NCBI GenBank assembly: GCA_963921935.1
Contig: OY998178.1
Span: forward strand, 58,935,451 to 58,999,450
Direction: 5' to 3'
Length of the DNA stretch: 64,000 bases
Origin: Galeruca laticollis
Taxonomy: Eukaryota; Arthropoda; Insecta; Coleoptera; Chrysomelidae
This document shows positions 44,315 through 56,490 of the stretch, piece after piece. The position numbers and the translations under genes are program-made. Within the stretch, counting starts at the first letter, position 1; each line of letters begins with the position of its first letter. The notes under the pieces are model-generated. The model had not been told where the DNA came from. It searched no databases and saw only the letters and a program-made list of their open reading frames with translations.

Positions 44315-45361
44315 TAGGGGTGGGCAAAATAATCGTTTAAAGGATTCTTCAATCGATTGATCGACCATGCGATTAGATTTTTTTAGAAAAATTGATAATC
44401 CTTATTTTCGATTAATCGATTATTTACAATTAATCGATTAATCGAAAGATATTCGATTATTTTCAATTAATCGACACTGATATAATATCAGACACAAAAA
44501 TCTATGCGGACGCTAGCGACAAAACAATAGGCATCTATATAACTGTAAATAATAGGATAATTAAGTGATCACGTCAATGGACACAATTAAACTAGAAGCG
44601 CTGGCAAAACACACACTGGGAGATGAGTGGATCGACAAACGATAAAATAATAAAAACCCAAAATAATATACAAGTACTAGACATAGTAGACTCAACCACA
44701 CGTAGACCTAACAATCAAGAGAGAAAAACTCAAATTTGGTGGACAACCGAACTTACATCTCAAAGAAACAAGTCAAATAAGCTGAGAAAAAAGTTTCATA
44801 TTGAACAAGATCCTACAAATAGATTGTGAGTCAAAAACATCTACATATTTATTACAACGCAGGGCTTAGAAGAATCTCATAAAATTGACAAAACAGGAAT
44901 TTATAAAACAATATTTTACGAACAACGACCCTGATAATCCATGCGACATCGCATATAGAACTATTAGACGTCAAACAAAAGAAAATAGAAAACTAACGAC
45001 TATTAAAATAGACCATGGCACATGGACACAAGACAGAATTGAAACAATACAATACTTATACCAAAAATACTTTCCTACCGATGTTGTATCTAAGGGCAAT
45101 GAGTCACATAAAAAGATAGGATCCAATCAATACGAACATTGTAACGGTTAGGGGTAGGCAAAATAATCGATTTAACGATTATTAATCGATTAATCGAACG
45201 TTCGATTAGATTTTTTTAGAAAAATCGATAGTATTTATTTTCGATTAACCGATTATTTCCGATTAATCGAAAAATATTCGATTTTCAATTAATCGAGAAA
45301 ATTTCGATTATTTTAAATTAATCAAAAATAATCGATTATTTGCAATAATCGTCCACCCCTA
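44315..45361. mobile_element. hAT MITE carrying a LINE fragment
   Basis: Ends TAGGGGTGGGC and its near-inverse GTCCACCCCTA; flanking 8-bp sequences TTTGCGAC and GTTGCGAC (7/8 match). Both subterminal zones are packed with CGATTAATCG palindromes. The middle (about 44.5-45.15 kb) is not hAT sequence but a LINE fragment. Confidence 0.78.
44600..45150 (+). pseudogene. R1-like LINE fragment (endonuclease-RT linker) inside the hAT MITE
   Basis: KTQIWWTTELTSQRNKSNKL, KQEFIKQYFTNNDPDNPCDI and HGTWTQDRIETIQYL match the segment between endonuclease and reverse transcriptase of R1/LOA-type LINEs (W-W...L...R...L). Frameshifted at about 44830-44890. It is either a transposon that landed in the MITE or captured cargo. 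Confidence 0.65.
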
Positions 45362-45374
45362 GTTGCGACCACTG

Positions 45375-45960
45375 AAAACTTTTTGACTTTGTAAAGTTTA
45401 CTGGTGAAGATACATTCCATAGCAATGGCGTAGTGAACAGACATAATTTTCATTATTATAGCGATGAAAATCCCCAATATTTTCCGAACTCGACTATCAA
45501 AACGATGGTCATTGAATGTGTGGGAAGGAATAGTCGGATCGAAGATGATAGAACTTCTCTTCTTTAATGGAAATTTAAATGCTGCAAAATTTCGTAGATT
45601 CTTACTGCGTCGACTTCCTAAACTTTTTGAAGGCGTTCAGTTAGTAGTAAGACGAAGAATGGGGATCCAGTTAGATGGTGCTTCAGTCCATTTTATTTTA
45701 AGAGTAAGAGATTGTTTAAATAGGTTATTCTCACGAGAATGGATTGGAGAGATGGACCGCATAAATGGGCACCAAGATCCCCAGATTTAACGCATATTAA
45801 TTTCTTTTTTTGGGGCTAAAGCTATTGTTTATATTACCAAGCCAAACACTCCACATGACATGAAAGTGCGAATAAGAGCTGCTCTCGCAATAGTATCATC
45901 ACCTCAATTATTAAGATAAGTTGAAAAGAATTTTTTAAAAAGAGTTCAATTGTGTATTGA
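45375..45960 (+). pseudogene. mariner B transposase, DDE part
   Basis: FTGEDTFHSNGVVNRHNFHY resembles the first catalytic block (normally F-x-D-E-A), with the Asp replaced by Gly. Then SLNVWEGIVGSKMIELLFFN, VVRRRMGIQLDGASVHF (second Asp block), WIGEMDRI and ITKPNTPHDMKVRIRAAL follow over frame changes. Dead. Confidence 0.8.
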
Positions 45961-46863
45961 AGAAGATAGCCATCATTTCTTTAGTTGTTAATTTGAGTTT
46001 GTTTAAAAGTATATTGTTATTTGCTAGATCTTGTTTATTGAATTCTGTTTCTGTTGATCTTTGACTTTTGTTGTAACATGTAAATAAAATTAGTTTCTTC
46101 TGTTGTTTATTATTTTGATTACGTAATGCCATTAAATAATTTGGTTTCAACCGTCTCAATATTAAACTGAAATAATTAACGTAGATTAGAAATCAACAAT
46201 TTAACTGTAGAAAAAGTATAATAACAATAAATTTTATATTTCAAGTATCGCTTACAATAATACACACAGCATTCAACTCCTTTGTAACATTGCAACCTAT
46301 AAGAAAGCTGACTTTAAAAATGTTCTCTATTGATTACTTGAAAAATATCAAACGTGGTTATAGGGAACAGTAATGCCGTTTGAAAGAGAATCATTTACTG
46401 TATTGGATAGGATAAAAAAGACCGGGTGTTCTATTTAAGATAAGCATATTTTTTAAATTAGCAGGAGTCCATAATACTTGGCACATTCTGGAACATCCTG
46501 CACATTTATACATAATATGCATAATACTAAATATTACAAATAGTTACCCACTTTATCGTTTCTTTTTTTGACAACTGTATTTCGAGAAAAACCAAGATAT
46601 TTCGAAAACCATAAAAGATAGGTAGATAGGTATAGGACATTATTTTTCTATGGAAAAATTCGAAAATGTGATGATATACTGGGTATTCCATTTGAAAAAA
46701 ATATAACTTTGATATGCCAAAAATGTTTAAACCACCCTGTATATTTATACATACTTTTAAAATGTAGCTCTTTTTAATCTACATAATATGCTTATCGAAA
46801 TATTTTTTTTAAATTGTTGTGGTTTGGGCAGCAGATTCCGTGCCGTAAGTGTTCCTCACCCTG

Positions 46864-48034
46864 TATAGATACGTTATTTATAACCATTTAATGCAATAAA
46901 ATGCATTTTGAAAAAAATTGCCGATAGCTACCTTTGCCATTTCACTACCGAATTTTCTGATAGATTACAGAAATCATCTGACATCTACTCCATCTAGACT
47001 GAGGAAGATGTGTCATATTTTTTGTCATACCTATGTTCGTAAAGAAGCAGTATCACATACCTACACTATTAAGAATCAATCAGGCGACGGGTCTGGCAAT
47101 GCGCCCGTAGGTAATCTATGTGTATTGTAGAAAAAGGCCAATAGCTTTACGTACGGACGGAATCCGCCAGAGGTTAGAGATTTAATTTTTCCCATTCAAA
47201 ATTGAGAAGTTAAAAAAAAACTAGTTTCTCAGTGTCGAGGCGGCATCAATTGAGTAAGCTTGCAAGGAGATTATTCATTTTATTTAAATCCCTATGTATT
47301 TTTAAAAAACAAAAACTATGCCACAAGCGAGGAAGTATGTATACAAAATATAATCTTTCTTCGGCACATAAACGCTTCGGAACACACACCACTGCTTCTA
47401 GTCTGAAAGTTCTCAAATATAGAACTAGGTATGATTTTTTTGTTTTTCTTTACTCTTCAAGCCATGATACGCTGTTATCCTGTACACTGCATTCAACTTT
47501 ACGATACACCGTTTTAATTGTTGGAACACCAAATATTTTACACGTCAATCAAGTCCACGTGGACGGTCGGTTTCTTTGAATGTATATGGAGTTCAAAAAC
47601 TCTTTCAGCTGTTTTTAAAACAGGCCCGTTCAATTTCTCCATACAATGCCCATGCGCCAATATTTTTATGATCTATGCATTGTTCTGCCACCTTTGCGCT
47701 AATAGCGTGATCATTACTTTAAGTCTGGCACTCGCAATGATAGACGCAAACCGCTACACGCCGTTTTCCACCCTCTAATATAGACAAACTCGCGATGATA
47801 TAAAAAAAATAGTGACTGATGAGTTGGTTTCTCAAATAAATTTATGGCCAAGAGAGTTTTGTGAAATTATGCTGAATAAATATAATTTATATTAAAACTT
47901 TTTAGAATGTATTGTATCAATTACAAATCAAAAGTATATAGATTCTTTTTTTTTTGATGGAGGTAATTTATTGCCTCTTGGTGAAAGTGTATATGCTACC
48001 ACTAAAAGGCGTATTCTACTAAACCCAACCCATC
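46864..48034. other. Unassigned stretch upstream of the LINE
   Basis: Open frames at 46918-47130, 47232-47579 and 47518-47778 have no recognised domain and poor composition. Confidence 0.4.
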
Positions 48035-48501
48035 CGTACACCTAGTATATTTTACTTACTTTCCGAGTTGCTAAGGGATTGCAATTGGGAGTTCCTAGAT
48101 TGTATTGATGATGTAGATACTGCAGTAGATTTATTTTATCATAAACTTTATAATATTTTTGATGCTTGTGTACCCAAATTTAAATCTAGTAACGATAAAA
48201 ATACCAAATTCCCTCCATGGTTTACTCCGGATATAATCCGTTTGTTGCAGGAGAAGGAATATCACAGAACAATGCAGAAAAAATCTGAATATCACTTAAA
48301 CGAATTCAAAAGACTAAGAACTCTGTTAAAAAACGAAATTAAAAAATCATATAACATATACATCCGTAACATTGAAGACGGCATTAACGATAATCCCAAT
48401 TTGTTTTGGAATTTTGTGATAAATAAGAAAAAATATAACAAAGCAGATTACTGTTTCAAGAATCCTGATAATGATCGCATTAATATTACGGATAAATCAA
48501 T
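48035..48501 (+). pseudogene. LINE ORF2, segment before the RT
   Basis: LLRDCNWEFLDCIDDVDTAV, then KFPPWFTPDIIRLLQEKE and DGINDNPNLFWNFVINKKK form the region between endonuclease and RT of Jockey/CR1-type LINEs. Runs in frame up to D-K-S at the MULE insertion point. Confidence 0.82.
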
Positions 48502-50363
48502 GGGCGGCCATGAATTCGGCACCACATACCTGCTCCCTAATCTCTACGCATGAATTCGGCACTAGACCTCGGATTACACATTATTCAAGTACTCGAACTG
48601 GGCACCGTTTATCAACTTTATCTTATCACCTAATTGTTTCGTATTCTCAAAATTTAAAAAACAGAGATTAGAAATAAATGTATTTATTTTTGCATTGTTC
48701 TACACTATGGACATTGTTTATAAAAATATCCTAGACATTCAACAAATTGTAGTCTATCTATTTTATTTACAAAGTAGTCAGCAATTTTTTGTTCTAAAAA
48801 TACTTGTCTGCATTTTGTTTTAAGATCCTTGTGGCGCACAGGTTCATGAACACTATTTAGTTTAACATATGTCTGAGTTTGAAAATTGTTTAAAATGTTA
48901 ATAAACATAAATAGCGATGGATGTGTTTTATAAAATCATTCATTAAATTTTGAATGAAATGATTCGCAGCAATTAGTTGTTCTATGATTGAACTAGTGCA
49001 ACTAGCCCAAATTTTAGGTGGAAACATAGCTTGCTGTTCATCTATATAATTTTCCAGTATATAATCTGAAAACTCGATTACTCTGCTGTCATTAGGTTGA
49101 GTACTCATCTACAAATCTAAAGCAAAACCGTCTGATACTTCACTAGGCTGTAAAAATGGCAAACCAAAGACATAGTTTAGCCATCTTCCTACTTCATTAT
49201 TTGCATCACGATACTCTGAAGCCAAACCTAGTTTTTGAAGTTTTCTGTACCAACTTTGGGCCAGATGAAATCGACACCCTATTATCATCACCATGGGCTA
49301 AACAAATTCTATAGCATTATGTATACTTTTCTCAAAGTCTACTACAATAAACTTTGGATTAAAATCTAAATCTACTTCTCGACACTTTTTTTTAATAAAT
49401 TGAAATGTGTCTATATAAACTGAGGTACTCTTACTTCGTAAAATAGAAAACACTTGTGGAATGTAATGACCATTAATAAAAGTATGTAAAGTAAATAGTT
49501 GAAAAAAATAATTTAAACAATAATTAAACGTACCATCTAAATATATTGTGTCGCAATTACACAAAACACGTAAATTTGTTTCGCAAGAAAATACTATAAT
49601 TTGCTTTTCCTGCTCAACACTTGTCAAAAAATTTTCCCCTTTAATTGTTTTACATTCCAAATTTTGTAAAACTCTAATGGTTTCTTCTGCACTCGTCGGT
49701 AAACTTGGCTGCATTTTCTTTCGCTTGTAGTAGACATTATTTCTTATATAATTAATATCTCTTACAGTTAAAGTGTCCATTGCTTCTATATGGTTTTTCA
49801 ATGTTAAGTGAATAATTTTCGAAGGTTTTTCTGTAATGTCTTCTTCTACCTTCCTTTTGGCACTGTTGCTAACTAAAATAATAATATCCAATCAGTAATT
49901 GCTTTTTAAATAAATACGACACAATAAACATAAATAAAGCACAAATAAATTTAAAAAATACATATCCACAAACCTATTTGCCTGTTTAGCGCCTTCGTAT
50001 TTTTGGGATGTGTATGTTCCAATTCACATCTTGATATGACTTTTTCAGGCCCCACAGTCCACACTTTTGCTTTACATGTTCTTACGTAACACCTCCAAAA
50101 GTTTCTTCGGTTTTCAACACTTTTGCAAATGTAAATTTGCCACCATCAACAATTAAAATTTGTTTGCCACGTTCACTTGTTTGTGCTATCGTATTATTCA
50201 TGATGTGGGAGCTTCTTGATGTACACCTCACAGGTAATTATAAACAGGACGTAGATTAGGGATTAGAAAGCTAAACTGTAGTGCCGAATTCATGTATCTT
50301 GTCCAGGTAAAGAGGGGGTGCAGGTAATAGAGGATTATAATAGTGCCGAATTCGTTGACGCTC
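48502..50363 (-). mobile_element. MULE transposon with FLYWCH-MULE transposase, 8-bp duplication
   Basis: Imperfect 21-bp TIRs (17 of 21 match) share GAATTCGGCAC. AAATCAAT flanks both sides (48494-48501 and 50364-50371). Removing the element and one AAATCAAT restores the LINE frame as D-K-S-I-I-S-A-E-F. Extra internal copies of ATGAATTCGGCAC near 48550 and 50290 give each end a doubled terminus. Confidence 0.85.
48705..50200 (-). pseudogene. FLYWCH plus MULE transposase
   Basis: The N-terminal part (50200-49960) reads SERGKQILIVDGGKFTF and, after a frameshift, FWRCYVRTCKAKVWT with HTHP, a FLYWCH zinc finger (W-x-C...C...H-x-H). The central part (49891-49298) gives DTIYLDGTFNYCLNYFFQLF (first Asp), HYIPQVFSILRSKS and FIVVDFEKSIHNAIEFV (second acidic block). 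After an in-frame stop comes IIGCRFHLAQSWYRKLQKLG (C-x2-H) and FLQPSEVSDGFA, the rest of the MULE domain. One more in-frame stop and a frameshift follow. Inactive, but nearly full length. Confidence 0.85.
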
Positions 50364-52014
50364 AAATCAATAATATCAGCCGAATTTGCGAACTATTTTC
50401 AGTCGGTGTATGAACACAACTCGCCTACCTACCTTCTGAGTTTTTTTAATCCTGCAGATAATTATAGTTCAAACTGTAATTGTTTACAATTTATTAGGAT
50501 CACAGTTCAGGATATTCACAATTCCTTTAAAAAGCTTAAACCAAAGTTCTCATCCGGACCAGATGGCATTCCGGGATATATATTTAAAGCCTGTCGCGAT
50601 TATCTTACATACCCCCTCATAATTGTGTTACAAAAATCACTTAACAATAACTACTTTCCAAAGGCGTTTAGGATCACAAAGGTTACTCCGATACATAAAA
50701 AAGGCCCTAGGGACGAGTTCAGTAATTACAGGCCGATTGCCATAGCAAACTGTAGCGCTAAAATTTTTGAATATATATTATATGATAAACTATATTCGCA
50801 TTTTCAAACTATTTTATGTAATCAGCAACATGGCTTCTGTAATAAGAGGTCTATTGAAACGAATCTGCTAACGTTCTCCAATTATGTAGTTGAATCACTG
50901 GATAAAGGGGAACAGATTGATGTGGTATATACAGATTTCGCCAAGGCTTTTGATAAAGTAAACCACGATATACTTTTAAGAAAGTTAAATTTACTGGGAA
51001 TGAGCTATCCTTTACTAAAACTTTATGCAACTTATCTTAGTGATAGGTGGCAATATGTGTCTTTCATGGGTGAGAAGTCTGAGGTATTTATGGCGGAATC
51101 TGGTGTACCACATGGATCTAATCTAGGGCTATTACTTTTTATGATTTTTATAAACGAGGTGCCCTCCTTAATTACATGTGAGTGTTTACTGTTTGCGGAC
51201 GATTTGAAAATTTACACAAAAGTGAATAACTCAAATGATCGTCTACAATTACAACACGACATAGATAAAATATATAATTGGTCGCTAACTAATAAATTAC
51301 CATTTAACACTAGCAAATGTGTTGTTTTGACATTCAGTCGCCAAAAAAACCCTAACCATTTTTATTATACAATGGGGGATGCTCAATTAACGAGAGTAAA
51401 GGAGATAACAGACCTTGGTATTTTACTCACTGGTAAGTTTAGCTTTAAACCACATATTCTTAACATTGTTTCTCAATCATATAAATTACTTAGGTTTATA
51501 AAACGTACTACTCATGCTTTTACTAATGTTAAGTCGATTACAAGTATTTTTAATTCGCTTATAAGAAGCAAGTTGGAGTTTGGTAGCATAATCTGGAACT
51601 CACTTATTAATATAAGCCTAAGTCGCCAAATTGAAGCCTTACAAAATAAGTTTGTGAAAGATATATATTTTAAAAACACAAGAAGTCCCCTAAATATGAG
51701 TCTTATGATCCATTAAGGTCAGAGTTTAGTATTGATAAATTAGTCTGCAGGAGAAAACGTCGAGATTTAACTTTTCTTTATAAGTTGTGCAACCATTTAA
51801 TAGACTCAGCTAATCTTCTCAGTCAATTAAATTTCTACGTACCCGATCATCGAACCCGTCCTAGGAGCTATTTATTCTTAACACCTTCGATAAATTCGTT
51901 AGATAGAATATGTCAGCTATACAATAGCGTAAGTGAAAATCTCGATACTGGACTGCTAGGTATTAAACTGTGTAAATTTAAAATATCTATCGCAGATCTA
52001 ATATTAGAGAATTA
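50364..52014 (+). pseudogene. LINE ORF2 reverse transcriptase and C-terminus
   Basis: Starts ISAEFANYFQSVY. RT blocks: SSGPDGIPGYIF, KVTPIHKKGPRDEFSNYRPI, DVVYTDFAKAFDKVNHDILL, SGVPHGSNLGLLLFMIFIN (the family usually has Q for H and P for the L after G), CLLFADDLKIY with the catalytic FADD. Thumb and C-terminal region follow (SRQIEALQNKFVKDIYF). A single frameshift near 51.69 kb moves to YESYDPLRSEFSIDKLVCRR, running to a stop at 52014. Only the frameshift and truncation break it. Confidence 0.87.
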
Positions 52015-52150
52015 ACCTTATGTGTACATTCAGTCGTTTTTGTCGCATAAACTATAAGCTATATGCGAGCGTTGTAGTATTAGTACTAATTTGTAATCAC
52101 AGTTGCATAGAATAAGGGAAACATGTTTGCTTCTGTAAATAAATAAATAT

Positions 52151-53029
52151 TTTTTTATTCGGAATAAAACCACATTTTAAGGATTTATCGTAATTTTATT
52201 CTTCTGCACTTTGGGCTAGAAAACCCTTAATTTATTGCTGATTTTACTGATCTTCTTCTATATAACCTTTTTTATTTTCTTTGTAAGGATGTTTTAACCC
52301 TTATGATTTGTAAAATTAAACTTAAAAGATATCTATTTTTCTCCTAATACAGTATCCGCTTAGTAGTCTTATTAAAGTTGTATTTTTTTCCTTTTAGAGA
52401 GTTATTGCAGATTAGAGGGAAAAATTAGGCTGTAAAACAATTGTATTTTTTTATGCCGAATTATCTGAAACTACTTTAATTAGTCGGAAATAATTTTTTC
52501 TATAACCATTTGAAAATCAACAACTTTCGTCACGTTTTATTTCAACCGACAACGTCAGTTTCCGACACCAGTGATAGAATATCCCATAACGTTAACTGTT
52601 TGGTTTCAATTTGAGATATTAAATCGCTGTCAGTCCAATCCTTTTAAATAACTGTACTAATATAATTATGAATCAATATGTGAATAAAAAATAAATTTTA
52701 AAACACACTATACATTTTTTAGTATTGAGTTATTGAAAGTTCGCAAATTAATAATTAAATAATATTATTTTTGCAGTCTTTGATTTCATTTTTAGGATTT
52801 TAGACAGTTTATACTTGGTAAAAATTTGGAAACGTTCAATTATAACATAAACGTAGATGTCAAAAATAACATGTGAAATCGCAAATTTCGTCGAAACACT
52901 TTAAATATAATTCAACTCTTTCAAACTTCTCTAGTGCATTCTATGTAGTAAGCTATAGTTAGAGAAAAAATAGGTATATTGTTGTACTCGTCGAAAAGCA
53001 TTTTCTGCAACTGGAGAACATTATCAAAC
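52151..53029. other. AT-rich stretch, no gene recognised
   Basis: No domain or repeat boundary found. Confidence 0.5.
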
Positions 53030-55865
53030 TCGGCTCCACTTGTACTCGTTTACCTCTTGTCTATACTTCATATCACATCTCCTTCATAACGTCGTTTGTC
53101 CGACATCAATGCGATAAATTCGAAAAATAATTCATGCTAGTGCCCTTTACGGCTTTTTACTTCTTGTCTGTACTCTATATCACCTCTCCTTCATAACGTC
53201 GTTTTTCCCACTTCAATACGATCAATATTAGTAGAGATACATGTTAGTGCCCTTATGGCTTTACTTTGTACATCTTGTCTATACCACTAACCCCCTTACC
53301 TTCAAAATGCCGTTTGTCCCTTCAATACGATTAATAATAACAGAGATATATGTTAGTGCCTTTTTGCCGTCGTGACTCATAATTGCTGAAATGTGAGGGA
53401 TGCTCGAGGACAGCACGACCCCATTAGACGCATGCTGTACTCTGCATACTCTGTACGTATTCACCATAGTGCCGCTTGTCCCACTTCAATCGAGCCAAAG
53501 TTGAATGCTTATGCATTTATGGCTTTACTTCCACGCAGGTTTTCACTCCTTGTCTATTGTTATTGATCCTCCATATCCTCTCTCTTTCATAATACCGTTT
53601 GTTCCAACTGAATACGATCAATAACAGCAAAGGTACATGCTAGTGCCTTTATGGTTTCACCTTTTTACCCCTTAACTACTCTCCTTCACAATGCTGTTTG
53701 TCCCATTTCAATACGATCAATAATAACAGAGATACATGTTAGTGCCCTTATGGCTTTACTTTTTTACCTCTTGTCTATACTCCATGTCACCTCTCCTTCA
53801 TAATGCCGTTTGTATGACTTCAATACGATCAATAATAGAAAAGTTAGATGCTAGTGCCCTTATGTATTTAATTTTTACCTCTTGTCTATACTCCATATCA
53901 CCTCTCCTTCATTATGCCGTTTGTCTCACTTCAATAATAGTAGAGATACATGCTAGTGCCCTTATGGCTTCACTTGTTTACCTCTTGTTTATACTTCATG
54001 TCACCTCTCCTTCATAATGCCGTTTGTTTGACTTCAATACGATCAATAATAGAAAAGTTAGATGCTAGTGCCCTTATGTATTTAATTTTCACCTCTTGTC
54101 AATACTCCATATCACCTCTACTTCATAACGTCGTTTGTCCGACTTGAATGCGATCAATATGAGAAAAGTTTCATGCCACTGCCCTTATAGCTTTACTTTT
54201 TACCTCTTGTCTATACTCCGTACCCCCTCTCCTTCATAATGTCGTTTGTCCCACTTCAATACGATCAATAGTAGTATTTTATATGCTAGTACCCTTATCG
54301 CTTTACTTGTTTACCTCTTGTCTATACTCCATATCAGATCTCCTTCATAATGTCGTTTGTCTCACTTAAATACCATACGTAATAGTAGAGATACATACTA
54401 GTGCCCTTATGGCTTCGCTTGTTTACCTCTTGTCTATACTCCTTATCACTTCTCATTCATAACATCGATTGTCTGACTTCAATACGATCAATAATAAAAA
54501 GTTACATGCTAGTGCCCTTATTGCTTTACTTTTTTACCTCTTGTCTATACTCCATATCACCTCTCCTTCATTATGCCGTTTGTTTCACTTCAATACAATC
54601 AATAACAGTAGCGATACATGCTAGTACCCTTATGGGTTCACTTGTTTACCTCTTGTTTATACTTCATATCACCTCTCCTTCATAATGCCGTTTGTCTGAC
54701 TTCAATACGATCAATAATAGAAAAGTTTGATGCTAGTGCCCTTATGTATTTAAGTTTTACCTCTTGTCAATACTCCATATCACCTCTACTTCATAACGTC
54801 GTTTGTCTGACTTAAATGCGATCAATATGAAAAATGTTTCATGCCAGTGCCCTTATAGCTTTACTTTTCACCTCTTGTCTATAATCCATACCCTCTCTCC
54901 TTCATAATGCCGTTTGTCCCACTTCAATATGATCAATAATAGTATTAGTACATGCTAGTACTTGTTTACCTCTTGTCTATACTCCATATCAGATCTCCTT
55001 CATAATGTCGTTTGTCTCACTTAAATACGATCCATAATAGTAGAGATACATACTAGTGCTCTTATGGCTTCACTTGTTTACCTCTTGTGTATACTCCTTA
55101 TCACCTCCCCTTCATAACATCGTTTGTCTGACTTCAATACGATCAATAATAAAAAAGTTACATGCTGGTGCCCTTATGACTTTACTTTTTCACCTCTTGT
55201 CTATACTCCATATCCCCTCTCCTTCATAATGTCGTTATTTCCACTTCAATACGATCAATAATAGTATAGATACATGTTAGTGCTCTTATGGCTTTACTTT
55301 TTTACCTCTTGTCTATACTCCATACCCTCTCTCCTTCCTAATGTCGATTGTCGCACTTCAATGCGATCAATAATAGTACAGGTACATGCTAGTGCTCTTA
55401 TGGCTTTACTTGTTTACCTCTTGTCTATACTCCATATCACCTCTCCCTCACAACATCGTTTGTCTGACTTCAATACGATCAATAATAAAAAAAACATGCT
55501 AGTTCCCTTATGGCTTTACTTATTACCTCTTGTCTTTACTACATATCCCCTCTCCTTCTTAGTGTCGTTTTTCCCACTTCAAAACAATCAATAATAGTAG
55601 ACATACATATTAGTGCCCTTATGGCTTTACTTTTTACCTCTTGTCTATACCCCTTTCCTTCATATTGTCGTTTGTCTCACTTCAACACGATCAATAATAG
55701 TAGAGATACATGCTAGTGCCCTTATGGCTTCACTTGTTTACCTCTTGTTCATACTCCTTATCACCTCTCCTTCATAACATCGTTTTTCCCACTCCAATAC
55801 AATCAATAATAGTAGAGATACATGTTAGTGCGCTTATGACTTTACTTTTTTACCTCTTGTATATA
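53030..55865. repeat. Satellite array, ~111-bp monomer, ~25 copies, with higher-order repeat
   Basis: Each monomer carries CATGCTAGTGCCCTTATGGC, TTTACCTCTTGTCTATACTC, CACCTCTCCTTCATAATG and CACTTCAATACGATCAATAA. The key block recurs near 53737, 53849, 53948, 54061, 54173, 54285, 54396, 54506, 54617 and so on. The six monomers from about 53849 are closer to the six from about 54506 than to their neighbours, giving a unit of roughly 657 bp. The left edge (53.03-53.6 kb) is more degenerate. Open frames here are repeat artefacts. Confidence 0.93.
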
Positions 55866-56482
55866 ATTGCCAAATGCCAAATAACAATAACGACCCGAAA
55901 ATAAACGTTTTGTTGGTTTATTCCACAAAATCAACATTTCGGGGTCGGTACCTCAAAACTACTAATTGAAGCATTTATTTCACAAACTGTATATTTCGAG
56001 GACGATGTCCCCAAAATCACTGAATAATACATCATGTTACTTTGAGGACCGACCCTAAACTATACAAAAGTCCTCAAAGTAACCATAATAAGCTTTTTTT
56101 CGACCCCAAATTAAACGGTTAATATATATATGTATTTGTATAAAATTGTTATTAACATTTATTTTATTATTTATTGTATGTAGGATTATAACTACCTGGA
56201 GCTTAGTGGAGGGACTCGTCTACGCCCTTTTATACATAATAATAAATTTTCTGGAAAATTGATGTCAGTGATATAATCCACAGTTTATTATATTATTGAT
56301 AATTTGAAAGTTCATTTTAAATAATATTACAAAACGGTTATTTTCGGAAATGAGATAATTTTAGAAGCCTTAACTTTTTTTAAATGACTAAATGTGGTAC
56401 GCCTATGGTTCCGGCCAAAATGAGTGATTTATTACTCCATGCCTTTTAAAAACGTACTATAGTTACCGATTACTTAAGTGAA
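55866..56482. other. Flank between satellite and hAT element
   Basis: No gene. Contains opposed GAGGACCGACCC / GGGGTCGGTACC-like blocks (55.94 and 56.04 kb) that may be a small fold-back. Confidence 0.4.
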
Positions 56483-56490
56483 CGGTTTGG
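56483..56490. repeat. 8-bp target-site duplication of the hAT element (CGGTTTGG)
   Basis: Identical CGGTTTGG occurs at 59912-59919. Confidence 0.85.

Larger units (their letters stand above)
43136..46863 (+). mobile_element. mariner-superfamily element B with ~640-bp TIRs, interrupted
   Basis: Inverted ends 43136-43790 and 46243-46863 start CAGGGTGA and share ACGGAATCTG, AATATTACAAATAGTTACCC-type blocks and ATAGAACACC-like blocks. TA is intact on the right (46864-46865) and degenerate on the left. The interior carries a broken transposase of the same type as element A, split by a hAT MITE. Confidence 0.82.
48035..52150 (+). mobile_element. Jockey-superfamily (Jockey/CR1-type) LINE, 5'-truncated and interrupted
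   Basis: Coding parts 48035-48501 and 50364-52014 are one ORF2 split by a MULE. It lacks ORF1 and nearly all of the endonuclease. The 3' end is about 130 bp after the stop with a short AAATAAATAAAT tail. Confidence 0.82.

Noticed and set aside
47232..47778. Two overlapping plus-strand frames
   Set aside because: No recognisable domain, poor composition, no supporting signals.
48505..50352. GAATTCGGCAC resembles a cDNA-library EcoRI adapter, suggesting vector contamination
   Set aside because: It occurs in inverted orientation at both ends of a MULE with its own transposase and an 8-bp duplication, and also as internal copies, so it is the transposon terminus.
53736..55904. Several repetitive plus-strand frames rich in LYFFTSCLYS
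   Set aside because: These are frames kept open by the satellite monomer, not genes.
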